From QQWI01 sp964522015 (GTDB lineage Bacteria; Bacillota; Clostridia; Peptostreptococcales; Acidaminobacteraceae): a stretch of 64,000 nt of DNA. Position numbers and translations under genes: made by a program. Positions 1 through 8,471 of the stretch are shown piece by piece; position 1 is the first letter of the stretch; every line of letters starts with the position of its first letter. The notes under the pieces are model-generated. The model made no database searches, was not told the DNA's origin, and saw nothing but the letters and a program-made list of their open reading frames with translations. Location of the stretch: positions 62,001 to 126,000 of the forward strand of contig CAZFST010000002.1 of NCBI GenBank assembly GCA_964522015.1, written 5' to 3'.

Positions 1-343
1 CTATTAAACCACCGAGGTTTGATGCGTGCTCACCTTGAATGCCAATTTTTAAATCTTCTATCATGACATCTGTAACACTATAAGTACCTGAAGGCATTGG
101 CTTTAATAAACCGCCTCGTCCGATAACCGCTTTTAAATGCTCTGGTTGATAGCCCGCTTCAACAACCCACTGAAGAATCATATCCTTACGGTAAGCATAT
201 TGATCTGTAATCTTTGCAAAACCATCCAATGTTTCTGTTGAATGGACGAGGTTTTCTTGGACCAACAAGTCGTAGCCTTTGAAGATGGCTACTTTTGTTG
301 ATGTTGAACCTGGATTAATCACTAATACGAGTTCTCTTGACAT
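1..343 (-). CDS. buk: Butyrate kinase, N-terminal part (runs off left edge)
   Basis: Phosphorylates butyrate, or in the fermentative direction makes ATP from butyryl phosphate in the cytoplasm. Only the first ~114 residues are in the window. The start reads MSRELVLVINPGSTSTKVAI, the ASKHA phosphate-binding loop in the butyrate-kinase form (NPGSTSTK; acetate kinases carry N(A/S)GSSS instead). An IGRGGLLKPMPSGTYSV stretch about 75 residues in is also typical of butyrate kinases. The ATG at 343 has an AGGGAGG ribosome site 7 nt upstream. Directly upstream are a -24/-12 promoter and paired palindromes, so it is probably switched on by the sigma-54 activator encoded next to it. A branched-chain acid kinase of the same family is the main alternative. 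Confidence 0.9.
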   Translation of the reverse strand, partial: MSRELVLVINPGSTSTKVAIFKGYDLLVQENLVHSTETLDGFAKITDQYAYRKDMILQWVVEAGYQPEHLKAVIGRGGLLKPMPSGTYSVTDVMIEDLKIGIQGEHASNLGGLI

Positions 344-377
344 GATAATACCTCCCTGTTTTCTCATCTGTTCATAA

Positions 378-394
378 TGCAAGCCTTGTGCCAA
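378..394 (-). promoter_or_regulatory. Sigma-54 (-24/-12) promoter of buk
   Basis: The minus strand reads TTGGCACAAGGCTTGCA, an essentially perfect sigma-54 element: TGGCAC, five bases, TTGCA, with the invariant GG and GC dinucleotides ten bases apart. Transcription would start near 367, giving a leader of about 24 nt before the buk ATG with its ribosome site intact. An enhancer-binding protein is encoded immediately upstream. Confidence 0.9.
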
Positions 395-489
395 CTCTTG
401 TTCAAATTCTTAATCGGGTGTTTAGGGGCCTGTGAGTTATCGTGTGAAAACGTTTTTCAGTTAGAGTGGCCAGAGTGCAATTTTATGCA

Positions 490-531
490 TGCAATAAATT
501 GCAGATATTTTAATTCGCGCAATTTATTGCA
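490..531. promoter_or_regulatory. Paired palindromes, likely enhancer (UAS) for the sigma-54 activator
   Basis: Two near-identical 14-bp palindromes lie here: TGCAATAAATTGCA (490-503, perfect) and CGCAATTTATTGCA (518-531, one base off). Centres are 28 bp apart. They sit roughly 100-150 bp upstream of the -12/-24 element of buk, the usual distance for an enhancer bound by a sigma-54 activator. Binding by the adjacent activator is inferred. Confidence 0.7.
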
Positions 532-575
532 CAGTCGCTGTGACAGGTGCTACTGGAAAAGTGATTGGAGGACAT

Positions 576-620
576 GTAAAAAGGGACACATCATCAACTT
601 TGAGTTGATGATGTGTCCCT
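576..620 (-). terminator. Intrinsic terminator of the sigma-54 activator gene
   Basis: An 18-bp perfect inverted repeat (582-599 with 603-620) with a 3-nt loop is followed on the minus strand by a T run. It lies just downstream of the activator gene and insulates it from the buk promoter. Confidence 0.85.
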
Positions 621-642
621 ACACGATGCCTTTAGGGGGGAA

Positions 643-2358
643 TCAGTATACGTCCCTGAAAGCTCCCATCTTGTAATAAAGACTTCTGATGGAGATGCCC
701 AGTATTTTGGCTGCCTCGGTGCGGTTGTTCCCAGCGGCAAGAAGGGCACTGTTGATGGCCGAGAGCTCTGCCGATGCCAGTGCGGCTTCTAGGGTTTGCA
801 GAGGGTGAGCGCTCTGGTTTGGCGTTTTTAAGGCCAGGACTTCTGGGCGTTTTGTGTCGTTGAAGGCCGGCATGTGATGAGGCTCCATGGTTGTTTCGCT
901 GATCCTCATCTGTATGACGGTTCTGCCGATGTAGTTTTCAAGTTCTCGGACGTTGCCAGGCCAGTGGTAAGCCCCAAGTGCTGAGATTACCTCTGGGGAG
1001 ACAGTTTGGATGTTTCTGCCGTACTCTTGATTAAACCGGGTCAATATGGATTTTACCACGGCTTCTAGGTCTTCTAAATGTTCTCTTAAGGGTGGTACGA
1101 CAATGGGAATCACGTTTAATCGGTAGTAGAGGTCTTCTCGGAAAAGGCCTGCCTTAACGGCTTTTTCTAAATCCACGTGGGTTGCCGAGATGATTCGAAC
1201 ATCTACTGAGATTGGCTTTGTAGACCCAACCCTGACAATCTCACGTTCCTGAATCACCCGTAGGAGTTTAACCTGGGTGCTAATACTCATTTCACCGATT
1301 TCATCAAGAAAAATGGTACCCCCAGAAGCCCTTTCAAAAAGCCCCATGCGTCCACCTTTACTAGCCCCTGTAAAAGCCCCTTCATCGTAGCCAAACAGTT
1401 CACTTTCAAGGAGACTCTCACTGATTGCAGCGCAGTTAACCCGGACAAATTGTGCATTTTGCCTGCTTGAGGCGTTATGTATGGCATGGGCAAAAAGTTC
1501 TTTCCCCGTACCGCTTTCCCCTCGCAAAATCACTGTGGCTGGTGTGATGGCCGCAATTTTCGCCCGTTCAATGGCATCTTTCATCATCATACTATTGCCC
1601 TTGATATCATCAAAGGTATATTTAGCCTCTAGATTACGGATAATCTGACGGGCCTGTGCCAATTCTTGATTGAGTTTTGTCATCTCCGTGATATCGTGGA
1701 GCACAGCCACAGAGCCGCATATGGCACCATCTACAATAATCGGCGCCGCACTGGTGACGATGTTTTTTTTAGTCTTTCCTGAAACAACTATGATACTGTT
1801 CACTGGAAGACCCGTCTTTAAGACCCTTGCATGGACACTCTCACCTTGAACTAAATCCACAGAATAATCTTTTCCAATGACTTCCTCTGCCGTAAAGCCG
1901 GTAATTTGGGTGTAAGCAGGGTTGATTAGAATATGAATGCCATCTTGATTGACCACGCTTATAGCATCTTGGGTTGCGTTAAAGACAGCTTCAAGGGTCA
2001 TTTTAATCTCTTTGAGATTTGTGACTTCCTCAGCCAACCGCACAACGTCAGAAACGTCTCTAAAGACCGCAACAGCACCAATGACTTCTTCATTCTCAAT
2101 TAAGGGAATTCGACTGGTGATAATCTCAATCTGACCCAACAACTGCCTTTGATTCATTTCGCTTTTGCCGGTTTTTAACACTTCAATCAATCTGGTATTT
2201 TGAATAAAGGTCATTATCGGGTGCCCAATCACCACTTCTGATGCGTATCCGGTTAAAATTTCAGCCGCCCTGTTAAAAAGGGTGATACAACCATTGCTAT
2301 CTATAGCAATCATAGCGTCATGGGTGGAATCCAATATCTTTTTGAATGCAATTTCCAT
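643..2358 (-). CDS. Sigma-54-dependent transcriptional activator (PAS-PAS-AAA+-Fis HTH)
   Basis: Cytoplasmic enhancer-binding protein that opens sigma-54 promoters. The 571 residues hold two PAS domains (about 1-105 and 118-225), a short coiled linker, then an AAA+ domain with Walker A GESGTGKE and the sigma-54 contact loop GAFTGA. A Fis-type helix-turn-helix closes the protein (NNRTEAAKILGISIRSLYYK). There is no receiver domain, so the signal is probably a ligand, redox state or metabolite sensed by the PAS domains. The ATG at 2358 has a GAGGTG site. It lies 18 nt after cdaR and just upstream of buk, whose promoter it most likely drives, as in BkdR-type control of branched-chain or butyrate kinase operons. 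Confidence 0.93.
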   Translation of the reverse strand: MEIAFKKILDSTHDAMIAIDSNGCITLFNRAAEILTGYASEVVIGHPIMTFIQNTRLIEVLKTGKSEMNQRQLLGQIEIITSRIPLIENEEVIGAVAVFRDVSDVVRLAEEVTNLKEIKMTLEAVFNATQDAISVVNQDGIHILINPAYTQITGFTAEEVIGKDYSVDLVQGESVHARVLKTGLPVNSIIVVSGKTKKNIVTSAAPIIVDGAICGSVAVLHDITEMTKLNQELAQARQIIRNLEAKYTFDDIKGNSMMMKDAIERAKIAAITPATVILRGESGTGKELFAHAIHNASSRQNAQFVRVNCAAISESLLESELFGYDEGAFTGASKGGRMGLFERASGGTIFLDEIGEMSISTQVKLLRVIQEREIVRVGSTKPISVDVRIISATHVDLEKAVKAGLFREDLYYRLNVIPIVVPPLREHLEDLEAVVKSILTRFNQEYGRNIQTVSPEVISALGAYHWPGNVRELENYIGRTVIQMRISETTMEPHHMPAFNDTKRPEVLALKTPNQSAHPLQTLEAALASAELSAINSALLAAGNNRTEAAKILGISIRSLYYKMGAFRDVY

Positions 2359-2376
2359 GGTAAGGCACCTCGAATA

Positions 2377-3627
2377 TTATTCCCCTGTCTTTAATGTCAA
2401 TAAAACATCAATGGCGACTTCTCCAGCACTGGCCTTTACCCACGAAATATTCTGTGGTACAACCACATTGATCGGTAGCCTATGGCGACCTGGTTCTAAT
2501 CCCAATAAGTCAATTTCAACAATCACATCTGTTTCTTTAAGCGCCTCCACAAAACGGGATGCACCCTCTAGTGAAATTTCAATTGTGCCGCTTTCAAATG
2601 CCATTTCATATTCTGACTTTTGATTTAACCACTTGACCCGCTCTGGGGCAATCGTCATAACTTTACGCTTTAATGGATCAATGGCCACTTTGATTTTTAC
2701 AACTTCGTTAGGTCTAATCTTAACACCAGAAGGCAATATAAATTGTACTGTGGCTTCTGAATTCTTATCAAACCCATCTAATTTAATGGGTTGCGTGGTC
2801 AAAGCCTCAACTGCATCCACAAGGGCTTCTGGCCCAACAATACCAATATCCTCTTGACTGAGAAGGGTTTCAAGCAACAAATAACCTTCTGGCACACTAC
2901 CAACAACATCGGTCACTATGGGCACCCGCCGTTCTTTCATGATTTCAAAGGCCACGCTTTGTTTGCTTTGGCTGAGTTTCAACCCCTCCAGCACCTTCCC
3001 CTGGGCATCCACTGCCACTAAACTGAATTCGGACTTAAAGGATGCCGTAACCCCGGTGACATCCATAACCCCTTGAATATAGGCCACACGATTGACAACC
3101 TGTTCAGGTCCCAAAACATCAACATATTCGTTTTCTAATTTAGCTTGCTCTAGGTAATAGGGCTCTGGTGGCTCTCCTACAATTTCAATTTTAACAGGTT
3201 TTGACGAGGTGATAATCTGGTCGAAATCCAGGGCAATGGTGGTTTGCGAGAGAGAATCAACCGTAATACCCTCCCCAAGGGACTTCACGGTTAAAGGAAA
3301 ATTCATGGTGCCTTTTTTGGCTTGAAAGACATCAACCGTGGCTTTAAAGTCGTTGATGGTAAGGGTGAGAACATCTTTGCGCCTACCGTGAACCCGAATA
3401 TCTACAAATTGGTCACCGACGGTCATGTTTTGAAGCCCCTGAGCCAGAGTCTGCTCTATGCCAAGGAGTTCTATAGGAACCCTGCTGATGACTTTTGTCA
3501 TTTCAGGATTTTCGGTATCCATGACAAATAGCCAAAAAACAATTGCAAACACCAGAGAGAAGAATTTCTGAGTGGTGTTTTTAGTCAAATTCATGCGTTT
3601 CCAGAGATTTTTAAACATCGCTTTCAT
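2377..3627 (-). CDS. cdaR: CdaA regulatory protein (YbbR repeats)
   Basis: Membrane-anchored extracytoplasmic partner that modulates the diadenylate cyclase CdaA. It has 416 residues: a basic N-terminus, one membrane segment at about 21-37 (FFSLVFAIVFWLFVM), then an extracellular region of repeated YbbR domains with the usual spaced VxVxG and P-rich strands. The start at 3627 (site AGGGAGG) overlaps the end of cdaA by 17 nt, so the pair is translationally coupled as in other Firmicutes. The glmM gene that usually follows is absent; a sigma-54 activator follows instead. Confidence 0.9.
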   Translation of the reverse strand: MKAMFKNLWKRMNLTKNTTQKFFSLVFAIVFWLFVMDTENPEMTKVISRVPIELLGIEQTLAQGLQNMTVGDQFVDIRVHGRRKDVLTLTINDFKATVDVFQAKKGTMNFPLTVKSLGEGITVDSLSQTTIALDFDQIITSSKPVKIEIVGEPPEPYYLEQAKLENEYVDVLGPEQVVNRVAYIQGVMDVTGVTASFKSEFSLVAVDAQGKVLEGLKLSQSKQSVAFEIMKERRVPIVTDVVGSVPEGYLLLETLLSQEDIGIVGPEALVDAVEALTTQPIKLDGFDKNSEATVQFILPSGVKIRPNEVVKIKVAIDPLKRKVMTIAPERVKWLNQKSEYEMAFESGTIEISLEGASRFVEALKETDVIVEIDLLGLEPGRHRLPINVVVPQNISWVKASAGEVAIDVLLTLKTGE

Positions 3628-4444
3628 GCTTGATCCTCCCTGTTAACCAAGATAATGCATTGGCTTTTTTGACCACTTTAAATTTTGAACGCAAAATACT
3701 CATTAGAGAATTCTGGTCCAAGAACCGAGATAATTTTCCATCCATTGCAAGGGAAATGGTCCCCGACTCTTCCGACACAACAATCACCATGGCATCTGAC
3801 CTCTCCACAAGTCCAAGAGCCGCACGGTGGCGGGTCCCTAGTTCGTTGGAAAGTTGGGTGCTGGTTGTCAAGGGCAGCAAGCAGGCCGCTGCCTGAATAC
3901 GATTTTTCTTAATCACCACCGCGCCGTCGTGGAGGGGGGCGTTATGAAAAAATACATTCTTGAGTAAATCAGAGGTGATTTTAGCATCTAGCATGATACC
4001 GGTATGAACAATCTCATTTAGACCGGTTTCCCGCTCAACCACAATCAAGGCCCCTGTTTTTGTGGCAGAAAGATCCACCACCGCCTCAACAATGGCTTCG
4101 AGCATACAATCCATCTCTTCTTCCATCATATCGGTCAGTGATTTCCGTAGTAGTTTGTTGCGACCGATGTATTCCAAGGCTCGGCGTAGTTCGGGTTGAA
4201 ACAAAATGATGAGGGCTACAATCCCCAAGGTCACCAGATTCTTAATGGCAAAATGAATCATTCTGAGCTCTGCCCATTCTGATATTTTCCACACAATAAG
4301 AATGATGAACAACCCCTTAATCAGTTGTTCAGCCCGGGTTTCCTTGACTAACATCAGGAATTTGTAACATAAAAATGTGATGATTCCAATGTCCAATAGG
4401 TCATTGATGGTCATATTCATAAAATGACTGGTGATTTCTGTCAT
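3611..4444 (-). CDS. cdaA: Diadenylate cyclase (c-di-AMP synthase)
   Basis: Makes c-di-AMP from two ATP at the membrane. The 277 residues contain three membrane helices in the first ~95 positions, then the DAC domain with both signature motifs: DGAVVIKKNRIQAAACLLPL (DGA) and GTRHRAALGL (RHR). The start at 4444 has an AAGGAG site. It is followed by cdaR in an overlapping two-gene unit. Length and motif layout match CdaA/DacA, so activity is expected. Confidence 0.95.
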   Translation of the reverse strand: MTEITSHFMNMTINDLLDIGIITFLCYKFLMLVKETRAEQLIKGLFIILIVWKISEWAELRMIHFAIKNLVTLGIVALIILFQPELRRALEYIGRNKLLRKSLTDMMEEEMDCMLEAIVEAVVDLSATKTGALIVVERETGLNEIVHTGIMLDAKITSDLLKNVFFHNAPLHDGAVVIKKNRIQAAACLLPLTTSTQLSNELGTRHRAALGLVERSDAMVIVVSEESGTISLAMDGKLSRFLDQNSLMSILRSKFKVVKKANALSWLTGRIKHESDV

Positions 4445-4537
4445 AGCGGACTCCTTACATCTACTTTTTAGCTACCGTTATTTTATCACAAAACCATGCA
4501 ATCTATTGCAGAATCAATGTTACATTTGAGTGACATT

Positions 4538-4568
4538 TAAAATAAAAAGCCTCCAAAATTGGAGGCTT
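4538..4568 (-). terminator. Intrinsic terminator after prs
   Basis: The minus strand forms AAGCCTCC / GGAGGCTT with a six-base loop, followed by TTTTTATTTT. It ends the purR-spoVG-glmU-prs block and separates it from cdaA. Confidence 0.9.
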
Positions 4569-4632
4569 GATTTGAAGCAATTATCTTGATAAGACAATTA
4601 CTAGACAGACTTCTGACTATACGTCTATCTAA

Positions 4633-5583
4633 TTAGACAAATATTTTGCTCACAGAGTCATTATTGAAAACCCTTCTGATAGATTCTCCAAATAAGGGGG
4701 CAACCGAGAGTACTTTCATATTCGGTAGGATTTGATCCTGTACCATGTGAATGGTATCTAGCACCACCAGTCGCTTGATCACGCTATTGCGAATCCGTTC
4801 TAGGGCTGGCCCTGAAAGAATCGGGTGGGTGCAACAAGCATAGACATCCAAGGCACCCATTTCCTGAAGAATTTTTGCGGCGTTTACAATCGTTCCGGCG
4901 GTGTCTATCATATCATCGATCAGAATGACGTTTTTCCCTTTAATGTCGCCGATGACATTCATCACTTCGGAGACATTGGCCTCTGGACGACGTTTATCAA
5001 TAATAGCAATTGGAGCATCCAATTTAGTCGCGAAATCACGGGTCCTAGTAACACTCCCTAAATCCGGTGATACGACAACTAGGTCCTTCAGGTTTAGGTT
5101 CTTAAAGTAATTTGCAAGAATTGGGCCACCCACTAAATGATCCACAGGGATATCGAAATACCCTTGTATTTGAGCTGCATGAAGGTCCATTGTCAGAATG
5201 CGATCCGCACCAGCGGCAGTGATGAGATCAGCGACCAATTTAGCCGAAATTGGATCTCTCGCTTTTGCTTTTCTGTCTTGTCTTGCATAGCCGTAATAAG
5301 GAACAACCGCTGTTATGCGTCCAGCAGAAGCCCGCTTAAGAGCATCAATCATAATCAATAACTCCATTAGGTAGCGATTTACCAGTGGGGGGCTGACCGA
5401 TTGGATGATAAAAACATCACACCCACGAACCGTTTCGCCAATATTAACAGAAATCTCACCATCTGAAAATGCGCCTACTGTTGCATCACCTAAAGGGATA
5501 CCTATTTCTTTACAGATTTTTTCTGCCAGTGATTTGTTGGCATTTCCTGAAAAAACTTTGATTTTCTTGCCCTTGCTATGCAT
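4633..5583 (-). CDS. prs: Ribose-phosphate pyrophosphokinase (PRPP synthase)
   Basis: Makes PRPP from ribose 5-phosphate and ATP for nucleotide, histidine and tryptophan synthesis. The 316 residues show the class I features: FSDGEISVNIGETVRG, the ATP/metal motif DLHAAQIQGYFD, PDLGSVTRTRDFA, and the PRPP-binding loop DDMIDTAGTI. The start is taken at ATG 5583 (MHSKGKK) because GAGGAGGAC lies 4-5 nt upstream; an in-frame TTG at 5601 lies within or before that site and is rejected. It follows glmU by 56 nt and ends in a strong terminator. Confidence 0.97.
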   Translation of the reverse strand: MHSKGKKIKVFSGNANKSLAEKICKEIGIPLGDATVGAFSDGEISVNIGETVRGCDVFIIQSVSPPLVNRYLMELLIMIDALKRASAGRITAVVPYYGYARQDRKAKARDPISAKLVADLITAAGADRILTMDLHAAQIQGYFDIPVDHLVGGPILANYFKNLNLKDLVVVSPDLGSVTRTRDFATKLDAPIAIIDKRRPEANVSEVMNVIGDIKGKNVILIDDMIDTAGTIVNAAKILQEMGALDVYACCTHPILSGPALERIRNSVIKRLVVLDTIHMVQDQILPNMKVLSVAPLFGESIRRVFNNDSVSKIFV

Positions 5584-5639
5584 TGTGTCCTCCTCGACCA
5601 ATTATGCTGACCCTTTAGTGGTTTCAGCACAAAACAAAA

Positions 5640-6809
5640 TTACTTTGCCCCTTTATTTACAACCCAATTTAGTTTCTGGGTTTGTCTACTTCTTGCAATG
5701 GCTAGACTATCTGGCAGTACATCTTCTGTAATCGTTGAACCCGCAGCAACATAGGCACCTTTTTGAACGGTAACCGGTGCTACCAAATTGACATTGCACC
5801 CGATAAAGGCACCGTCTTCTACAACTGTTTTATACTTGTTCTTACCATCGTAATTAACAAATACGACGCCGCAACCAATATTGACGTCCTTTCCCACATG
5901 TCCATCTCCGATATAACTTAAATGCGACACCTTGGATCCATCGTCAATTCGAGCGTTTTTAACTTCAACGAAATCTCCGATTTTAACATGCTTGCCGATA
6001 TCGGATTTTGGTCTCAAGTAAGCGTAAGGACCTACGGTGGTCATATCATCCACTCTAGAAGAGACGATGGTTGAATCTTTTACAGTGACCCCATGGCCTA
6101 TCTGCGAATCTTGAATCCTAACTGCAGGTCCAATTATACAATTTGTGCCGATGACTGTATCACCTTCAATGAAGGAACCAGGATAAACAACGGTTCCGGC
6201 ACCAATTGACACATCTTGATCTATATACGTATTAAGAGAATCCATCACCATTACACCTGAAAGCATCAAAGCATCAAGCTTCGCTTGTCTTAATAGGTGA
6301 TTGACCTGTTGATAGGCTACGAGATTTTCAATGACAATTCCTTGGTGTTTGCCCAATGCATCTTCATAACGATCTTCAAATGCTTGGTTCAAGAGCTCAG
6401 AAATCTGGCTTAAATAAGTTTCTTTCACTTGGTTTGGGTTTATATTTTTCCAGATGGATTTTAGGTGTTTTGCTCTTGCCAGAATCGCCACTGGACGGTT
6501 GTTCACGTAATAAATCACTTGTTCATTCATCAACTGTCGCTCACGCAAGGAAAGCACGTGATAAAATTCTGTTGTGAAGTAAACCGCTGCATCTAAAAGT
6601 ACAACACAGGACTCCCCGTAGGCATCTAGCCAATTGGGTTCTTCTGTAAAGTCCGATATGCATGTCACTGTGCCCCCCAGGTGGTTGAGCACTCTAGCAC
6701 CTTGATCAATCAGTGTCTTCCCTAGCAACTTTAATGTATATGGCGATTGCTCAGTACCGCTTAGCAAATGCTTATCCATTGCCACCATTACCCAATTTGT
6801 CGTTGTCAT
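5640..6809 (-). CDS. glmU: GlmU-like protein with degenerate uridyltransferase domain and intact acetyltransferase domain
   Basis: In normal GlmU the N-terminal half makes UDP-GlcNAc and the C-terminal half acetylates GlcN-1-P. This protein has 389 residues against the usual ~455. The C-terminal left-handed beta-helix is well conserved: YAYLRPKSDIGKHVKIGDF, the SKVSHLSYIGD segment holding the catalytic His, NYDGKNKYKT, and the final RSRQTQKLNW. The first ~190 residues still align by spacing, but the nucleotidyltransferase signature LAAGxGTRM is replaced by VAMDKHLLSG, and the uridine-binding and GDxPL motifs are gone. ATG 6809 is chosen for its TAGGAGGG site; an upstream ATG at 6839 has none. 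The acetyltransferase probably works and the pyrophosphorylase does not. It sits in the conserved spoVG-glmU-prs position. Confidence 0.85.
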   Translation of the reverse strand: MTTTNWVMVAMDKHLLSGTEQSPYTLKLLGKTLIDQGARVLNHLGGTVTCISDFTEEPNWLDAYGESCVVLLDAAVYFTTEFYHVLSLRERQLMNEQVIYYVNNRPVAILARAKHLKSIWKNINPNQVKETYLSQISELLNQAFEDRYEDALGKHQGIVIENLVAYQQVNHLLRQAKLDALMLSGVMVMDSLNTYIDQDVSIGAGTVVYPGSFIEGDTVIGTNCIIGPAVRIQDSQIGHGVTVKDSTIVSSRVDDMTTVGPYAYLRPKSDIGKHVKIGDFVEVKNARIDDGSKVSHLSYIGDGHVGKDVNIGCGVVFVNYDGKNKYKTVVEDGAFIGCNVNLVAPVTVQKGAYVAAGSTITEDVLPDSLAIARSRQTQKLNWVVNKGAK

Positions 6810-6957
6810 CGTTTGCACCCTCCTACTTTCCCATGTCATTATATCACGTACAATATAAATCTCAAGTCGTGTTAAAACTTATTAAGCTTTGTTAACTTTT
6901 GAGACTATTCACATGATAACCACTTGTCTACAACCGGTATTAAATATAAAAATAGCC

Positions 6958-6997
6958 ATAAAAATAAACCCACAAGCATCTTATGCTAATGGGTTTA
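6958..6997 (-). terminator. Intrinsic terminator after spoVG
   Basis: The minus strand reads AAACCCA, an interrupted AGCAT/ATGCT inner stem, then TGGGTTT and ATTTTTAT. It may attenuate read-through from spoVG into glmU. Confidence 0.8.
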
Positions 6998-7007
6998 AGG
7001 CTGATAA

Positions 7008-7304
7008 CTAAAGTTTTTGTATGTACTCAATTTGGTCTTCTAGCACGTACTCTTTTTGCTTTTCGTAAGCATCAAAGATTACATTTTGGAGTATGGAACG
7101 GGCATCGCTATTGATTGGATGAGCGATATCACGATAATCGGATTCTCCAACTTTACGTGATGGCATCGCTACAAACAAACCGCTTAGCCCTTCAATTATT
7201 TTGATATCATGAATGACAAACATATCATCCAATGTTACAGAAACAACTGCTTTCATTTTTCCATCGTTTTTAATTTTTCGCACTCTTACATCTGTCACAT
7301 TCAT
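7008..7304 (-). CDS. spoVG: SpoVG family RNA/DNA-binding regulator
   Basis: Small nucleic-acid-binding regulator widespread in Firmicutes. The 98 residues begin MNVTDVRVRKIKNDGKMKAV and contain the family core VTLDDMFVIHDIKIIEGLSG and FVAMPSRKVGESDYRDIAHP. The start at 7304 matches family starts; an upstream in-frame ATG would absorb the AGGGGCG ribosome site. It lies between purR and glmU as in Bacillus, though yabJ is missing. A terminator directly downstream makes it partly independent of glmU. Presence of spoVG does not prove sporulation. Confidence 0.96.
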   Translation of the reverse strand: MNVTDVRVRKIKNDGKMKAVVSVTLDDMFVIHDIKIIEGLSGLFVAMPSRKVGESDYRDIAHPINSDARSILQNVIFDAYEKQKEYVLEDQIEYIQKL

Positions 7305-7444
7305 ATCGCCCCTACCCTTCTGCATCTGTCAGAATATTTGAAAAGCTATGTCAGCTTATTCTACCTTAATATTTCAGCTCTGGCTAGTGGCAAACAGTAA
7401 TTTAGTAAAAAAATTTCCATATGAGGGAGAATCGAAAGCTTCAC

Positions 7445-8275
7445 CTATTCTGAAATATTGATTTGAAGCGCTCCAGGATGAGGCGTTACCATGATATGAC
7501 CTTCTTCCGAACGGCCAAGCTTTAGAAGCGCATAATAATCCTTAACCAACTTTACCTGTGGCACATCGGTTTCTAACAAGACCCCCATACCCACCACTTT
7601 AGCATCAAATTCATGGACTAAATCCATCATACCCTTGGCTGTACCGCCGCCCTTCATAAAATCATCAATAATCAAAACATTGGATTTAGGTCGTATCGCA
7701 CGCTTTGGTGCGTACATAACACCCAACTTCTGAGACGATCCCGATAGGTAATTGATGCTCACCGTTGGTCCATCTGTGACTTTGTTTTCTTTTCGAACAA
7801 TCACCAAAGGCACATTCAGATAGTTCGCAGTCATAAAGGCCATTGGAATGCCTTTGGTTTCAATTGTCACCACATAATCTACCAAGCGATCAGCAAAGGC
7901 CTCTGCAAACATCTCCGCTACACCTTTTACCAGCTCTGGGTGATACAAAATATCGGCAATGTAGAGGAAGCCAGCTGGAATTCTTCTTTCAGGTTGATTG
8001 AGTTCAATGCAAAGCCTATCCAAAATTTCTTGCTTATACACTTGTTCAACTCTTGGTATATACTTGACACCACCTGAAGCCCCTGGTATTGTAATCACCT
8101 TACCCAATCGATTTTTTGCCATGATGGACTTGACTATGGCAATATCTTCACTAATACTAGATTTAGCGGCTTCAAACATCTCAGTGAAATATTTGAATGA
8201 GATTGTCTTATTCGGATGTTCACTCAACACTTTAACAATTAAGCCAACACGTTCATTTCTTTTTATCTTACTCAT
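7445..8275 (-). CDS. purR: Bacillus-type purine operon repressor
   Basis: Repressor of purine genes that responds to PRPP, unrelated to the LacI-type PurR of enterics. The protein (~276 residues) has an N-terminal winged helix (KRNERVGLIVKVLSEHPNKTISF) and a phosphoribosyltransferase-like domain with the PRPP loop VLIIDDFMKGGGTAKGMMDL. MSKIKRNER at 8275 is preferred from the GGGG ribosome site; ATG 8278 or GTG 8281 are possible. It leads the block that continues into spoVG, glmU and prs and diverges from murC. Confidence 0.95.
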   Translation of the reverse strand: MSKIKRNERVGLIVKVLSEHPNKTISFKYFTEMFEAAKSSISEDIAIVKSIMAKNRLGKVITIPGASGGVKYIPRVEQVYKQEILDRLCIELNQPERRIPAGFLYIADILYHPELVKGVAEMFAEAFADRLVDYVVTIETKGIPMAFMTANYLNVPLVIVRKENKVTDGPTVSINYLSGSSQKLGVMYAPKRAIRPKSNVLIIDDFMKGGGTAKGMMDLVHEFDAKVVGMGVLLETDVPQVKLVKDYYALLKLGRSEEGHIMVTPHPGALQINISE

Positions 8276-8406
8276 CATCACACCCCGAACAATAAAAGAC
8301 CAGTTATGTCAATATGCTTATTTTATTCGGTTTATTTCAGTAAATCAAGCTTTCCTTCTTCTTTTTATTCGTCTTTAAGCAAAAGCTATGAAAAAGGGCC
8401 ATTATT

Positions 8407-8415
8407 TGATATAAT
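8407..8415 (+). promoter_or_regulatory. Extended -10 promoter of murC
   Basis: TGATATAAT (TGn followed by TATAAT) lies 57 nt before the murC ATG. No good -35 hexamer sits at the usual spacing, which is common for extended -10 promoters. Confidence 0.6.
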
Positions 8416-8471
8416 GCATAGCGTATATCGAGACGCGGTTAGAATCCGCTCACAGAGAGGAACGAAACAGT

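Noticed and set aside
5584..5601. Longer prs starting at TTG 5601
   Set aside because: It would place the ribosome site GAGGAGG inside the coding sequence; ATG 5583 is better.
7330..7420. Sigma-H promoter for spoVG
   Set aside because: A -10-like GTAGAATAA is present on the minus strand, but no matching -35 element at the required spacing.
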